A stretch of DNA of 64,000 nt from G963720515 sp963720515 (lineage in GTDB: Bacteria > Actinomycetota > Thermoleophilia > Gaiellales > Gaiellaceae). A program made the translations under genes and the position numbers. Below, piece by piece: positions 61,940 through 64,000 of the stretch. The notes beneath the pieces were generated by a model. It ran no database searches. It saw only the letters and a program-made list of their open reading frames with translations, and had not been told where the DNA came from. Every line of letters begins with the position of its first letter. Within the stretch, counting starts at the first letter, position 1. Location of the stretch: positions 1,488,001-1,552,000 of the forward strand of contig OY970397.1 in assembly GCA_963720515.1 (NCBI GenBank). Reading direction: 5' to 3'.

Positions 61940-62756
61940 GTACGGGCTACGCGTCGCGGCGCTCGGCTACCTGGCGGCGCTGCTCCTCTTCCCCGTCGGC
62001 TACGTCTTCTTCAAGGCCTTCGAGCACGGCGTCGCGCCGGTCTGGGAGGCCCTGACGACGCCGGCCGCACTCCACGCGCTCTGGCTCACGGTGCTGATCG
62101 CGCTCATCGCCGTGCCGCTGAACACGGCCTTCGGGATCCTCTGCGCGCTCGTGCTCGTGCGGCAGCGGTTCCGCGGCAAGCCGTTCCTGAGCGCGCTCGT
62201 GGACCTGCCGTTCGCGCTCTCGCCGGTCGTCGTCGGCCTCGCTCTCGTCCTCGTCTACGGCCGCGCCGGCTGGCTGGGCGGCTGGCTGACCGACAACGGG
62301 ATCCAGGTGATCTTCGCGCTTCCCGGCATGGTGCTCGCGACGATGTTCGTCTCGCTGCCGTTCGTGGTCCGCGAGGTCGTGCCCGTGCTCCGCGAGATCG
62401 GGACGGAGCAGGAGGAGGCGGCCGCCACGCTCGGCGCCGGTTCGTGGGCGACGTTCTGGCGCATCACGCTTCCGGCGATCCGCTGGGGCGTCGTGTACGG
62501 CGTCGTGCTCACGACGGCCCGCTGCCTCGGCGAATACGGCGCGGTCTCGGTCGTCTCCGGACACCTCGCGGGCCGGACGGAGACGCTGACGCTGCACGTC
62601 GAGGACCGCTTCCAGTCCTTCGATCTCACGGGTGCGTACGCTGCCTCCGTGTTGCTGGCCGTGCTCGCGCTGCTTACCCTGCTGGCGATGACCTTCTTCC
62701 GGAAGGAGGAGCACCTTGGCGATCGCAGTGCGCCGCGTGACCAAGCAGTTCGGTAG
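61932..62756 (+). CDS. cysW: sulfate ABC transporter permease CysW
   Basis: The 274-residue partner permease has matching features: hydrophobic helices, EEAAATLGAGSWATFWRITL (EAA loop) and LGEYGAVSVVSGHLAGRTET near the C-terminus, plus VEDRFQSFD typical of CysW. Its 3' end overlaps cysA by 41 bases, an unusually long overlap for this operon. Confidence 0.92.
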   Translation: MARYGLRVAALGYLAALLLFPVGYVFFKAFEHGVAPVWEALTTPAALHALWLTVLIALIAVPLNTAFGILCALVLVRQRFRGKPFLSALVDLPFALSPVVVGLALVLVYGRAGWLGGWLTDNGIQVIFALPGMVLATMFVSLPFVVREVVPVLREIGTEQEEAAATLGAGSWATFWRITLPAIRWGVVYGVVLTTARCLGEYGAVSVVSGHLAGRTETLTLHVEDRFQSFDLTGAYAASVLLAVLALLTLLAMTFFRKEEHLGDRSAPRDQAVR

Positions 62757-63714
62757 CTACGTCGCGCTCGACGATGTGTCGATCGCGATCGCCGACGGCT
62801 CGCTGACCGCGCTGCTCGGGCCGAGCGGCAGCGGCAAGTCGACGCTCCTCCGCGTGATCGCGGGCCTCGAGCGGCCCGACTCGGGCGACGTCGCGCTCGA
62901 GGGCGAGGACGTCACCAACGCGGCGCCGCAGGACCGCGGCGTCGGCATGGTCTTCCAGCACTACGCCGCGTTCAAGCACATGACCGTCCGCGACAACGTC
63001 GGGTTCGGGCTCTCGATCCGGAAGAAGCCGAAGGACGAGACGCGCAAGCGCGTGGACGAGCTCCTGGAGCTGGTACAGCTGAACGGCCTCGCCGAGCGGT
63101 ACCCGTCGCAGCTCTCCGGTGGGCAGCGCCAGCGCATGGCGCTCGCGCGGGCCCTCGCGGTCGAGCCCCGCGTCCTGCTTCTGGACGAGCCCTTCGGCGC
63201 GCTCGATGCCCGCGTGCGAAAGGACCTGCGCGCGTGGCTCCGGAAGCTGCACGACGAGGTGCACGTGACGACCGTGCTCGTGACGCACGACCAGGAGGAG
63301 GCAATGGAGGTCGCCGACCGCATCGTCCTCATGAACGAGGGCCGGATCGAGCAGACCGGCAAGCCGCGCGACCTCTACGAGCACCCCGCGAACGAGTTCG
63401 TCATGTCGTTCGTCGGCCCGGTGAACCGGCTGGGCGAGGCGTGGGTGCGCCCGCACGACCTCGAGCTCATGCTGGAGCCGAACGGCGTCACGCGCGAGGC
63501 GATGGTCGAGCGTGTCGTCCATCTCGGCTTCGAGGTGCGCGTGGAGCTCGTCATGCACGACGGCCGCCAGGTCTCGGCGCAGGTGACGCGCGACGAGGCC
63601 GAGCAGCTCGAGCTTCGGAACGGCCAGATCGTGTTCGTCCGCCCGAGCCGCACCACCGTCTTCCGCCCGGACTCGAAGCCCGAGACGCGGACCGCGCCGA
63701 CGACCCTGGGCTAG
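62716..63714 (+). CDS. cysA: sulfate ABC transporter ATP-binding protein CysA
   Basis: The 332-residue ATPase starts at TTG 62716 (MAIAVRRVTKQFGSYVALDD) within cysW. It has Walker A GPSGSGKST, signature LSGGQRQRMALARALA, Walker B VLLLDEPFGALDA, switch His in LVTHDQEEAMEV, and a C-terminal TOBE-like region with VMSFVGPVNRLG, typical for CysA. It drives sulfate import by ATP hydrolysis. Its stop overlaps the stop of the convergent Rrf2 gene. Confidence 0.94.
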   Translation: MAIAVRRVTKQFGSYVALDDVSIAIADGSLTALLGPSGSGKSTLLRVIAGLERPDSGDVALEGEDVTNAAPQDRGVGMVFQHYAAFKHMTVRDNVGFGLSIRKKPKDETRKRVDELLELVQLNGLAERYPSQLSGGQRQRMALARALAVEPRVLLLDEPFGALDARVRKDLRAWLRKLHDEVHVTTVLVTHDQEEAMEVADRIVLMNEGRIEQTGKPRDLYEHPANEFVMSFVGPVNRLGEAWVRPHDLELMLEPNGVTREAMVERVVHLGFEVRVELVMHDGRQVSAQVTRDEAEQLELRNGQIVFVRPSRTTVFRPDSKPETRTAPTTLG

Positions 63715-64000
63715 TGCGGCTGCCAGGCCTCGGGGTCTGACACGAGGCCGCGGACGTCGTCGGGGAGCTCCCCGGCGGCGAGGTCGGCGAGCGTCACCGA
63801 CTCGAGCACTCCGCGGAGGCTGGCGCGGACGGCGACCCAGACGTCACGGAGTGGCTCGGCCGCGCCCTCGTACTCGAGGCTCTCCGGCCGGACGCCGCGC
63901 ACGTTCGCGAGCGGGCCCTCGACGGCGCGGATAACCTCGGCGAGGTTGATGTCCTCGGGCGCCCGGGCGAGCCAGTAGCCGCCATCGGCCCCGCGCTGGC
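63711..64000 (-). CDS. Rrf2-family transcriptional regulator, N-terminus beyond the window
   Basis: The visible C-terminal ~96 residues read in one open frame from the window edge to TAG 63711: QRGADGGYWLARAPEDINLA, then EVIRAVEGPLANVRG and DVWVAVRASLRGVLESVTLA. This is the Rrf2 wing and dimerisation helix; the GGYWLAR/P wing motif is diagnostic. The region that usually carries Fe-S cysteines (as in IscR/NsrR) has no cysteine here, as in CymR-type members that control sulfur metabolism. Its convergent position behind a sulfate importer suggests it regulates that operon, perhaps through the site at 60064-60075. Confidence 0.85.
   Translation of the reverse strand, partial: QRGADGGYWLARAPEDINLAEVIRAVEGPLANVRGVRPESLEYEGAAEPLRDVWVAVRASLRGVLESVTLADLAAGELPDDVRGLVSDPEAWQPH

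Overview
The window is a very GC-rich chromosomal segment in which almost every base is coding, with many GTG/TTG starts and 4-base or TAGTG-type gene overlaps. Gene content (DrrAB-type exporter, biotin carboxylase fused to BCCP, methylmalonyl-CoA mutase, MoaD-MoaE fusion, the LPKNSVGTNQL-type exported protein, M29-like peptidase, rpsF-ssb-rpsR-rplI-dnaB order) suggests a deep-branching actinobacterium, most likely class Thermoleophilia (Gaiellales/Solirubrobacterales). That placement is inference from protein style, not a phylogeny. No transposase, prophage or CRISPR array is visible, so this is core chromosome rather than an accessory island.

Layout. 1-3.4 kb: partial DUF2071 gene, secreted protein, tandem xerC-xerD recombinases, carbonic anhydrase. 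3.4-11.6 kb: a TCA-cycle region (citrate synthase, isocitrate and malate dehydrogenases, succinyl-CoA synthetase) with a PDZ-Lon protease and an aminotransferase. 11.6-14.7 kb: ABC exporter, a 61-residue Asp-rich peptide and an overlapping JmjC/cupin oxygenase, a candidate peptide-modification operon. 14.9-26.3 kb: acyl-CoA carboxylase subunits and methylmalonyl-CoA mutase around pgsA, acetyltransferase, NlpC/P60, two tandem microproteins and a GGDEF/HD-GYP enzyme. 26.3-38.2 kb: molybdopterin synthase fusion, BioY, selA-selB, a repeat-rich gap, PAP2 protein, a candidate structured RNA, a beta-propeller protein and selC (tRNA-Sec). 38.5-48.1 kb: cupin, amidase, the rpsF-ssb-rpsR-rplI-dnaB replication/ribosome operon, purA and a Kelch protein. 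48.1-60 kb: a formate/C1 region (mobA, fdhD, NuoE-NuoF fusion, selenocysteine formate dehydrogenase, zinc alcohol dehydrogenase, formate-THF ligase, methenyl-THF cyclohydrolase). 60-64 kb: a sulfate ABC transporter and a convergent Rrf2-type regulator running off the window.

How the genes fit together. Formate dehydrogenase here needs Mo/W-bis-MGD cofactor (moaD-moaE, mobA), sulfuration (fdhD), selenocysteine (selA, selB, selC; selD is not in the window) and an NADH-forming diaphorase (NuoE-NuoF). All of these except selD are present, scattered in short pieces over about 30 kb. With formate-THF ligase and the cyclohydrolase they link formate to the folate one-carbon pool. The selenocysteine reading is strongly supported: an in-frame TGA sits at the expected active-site position, followed by a well-formed bacterial SECIS hairpin with a GGUC apical loop.

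Quality warning. At least five conserved genes (xerD, moaD-moaE, the cupin/TPR gene, fdhA, formate-THF ligase), and probably the start of nuoE, are each interrupted by exactly one extra base. The uniform direction suggests insertion-type sequencing error rather than gene decay, and the affected genes are annotated as single genes with a marked frame break.
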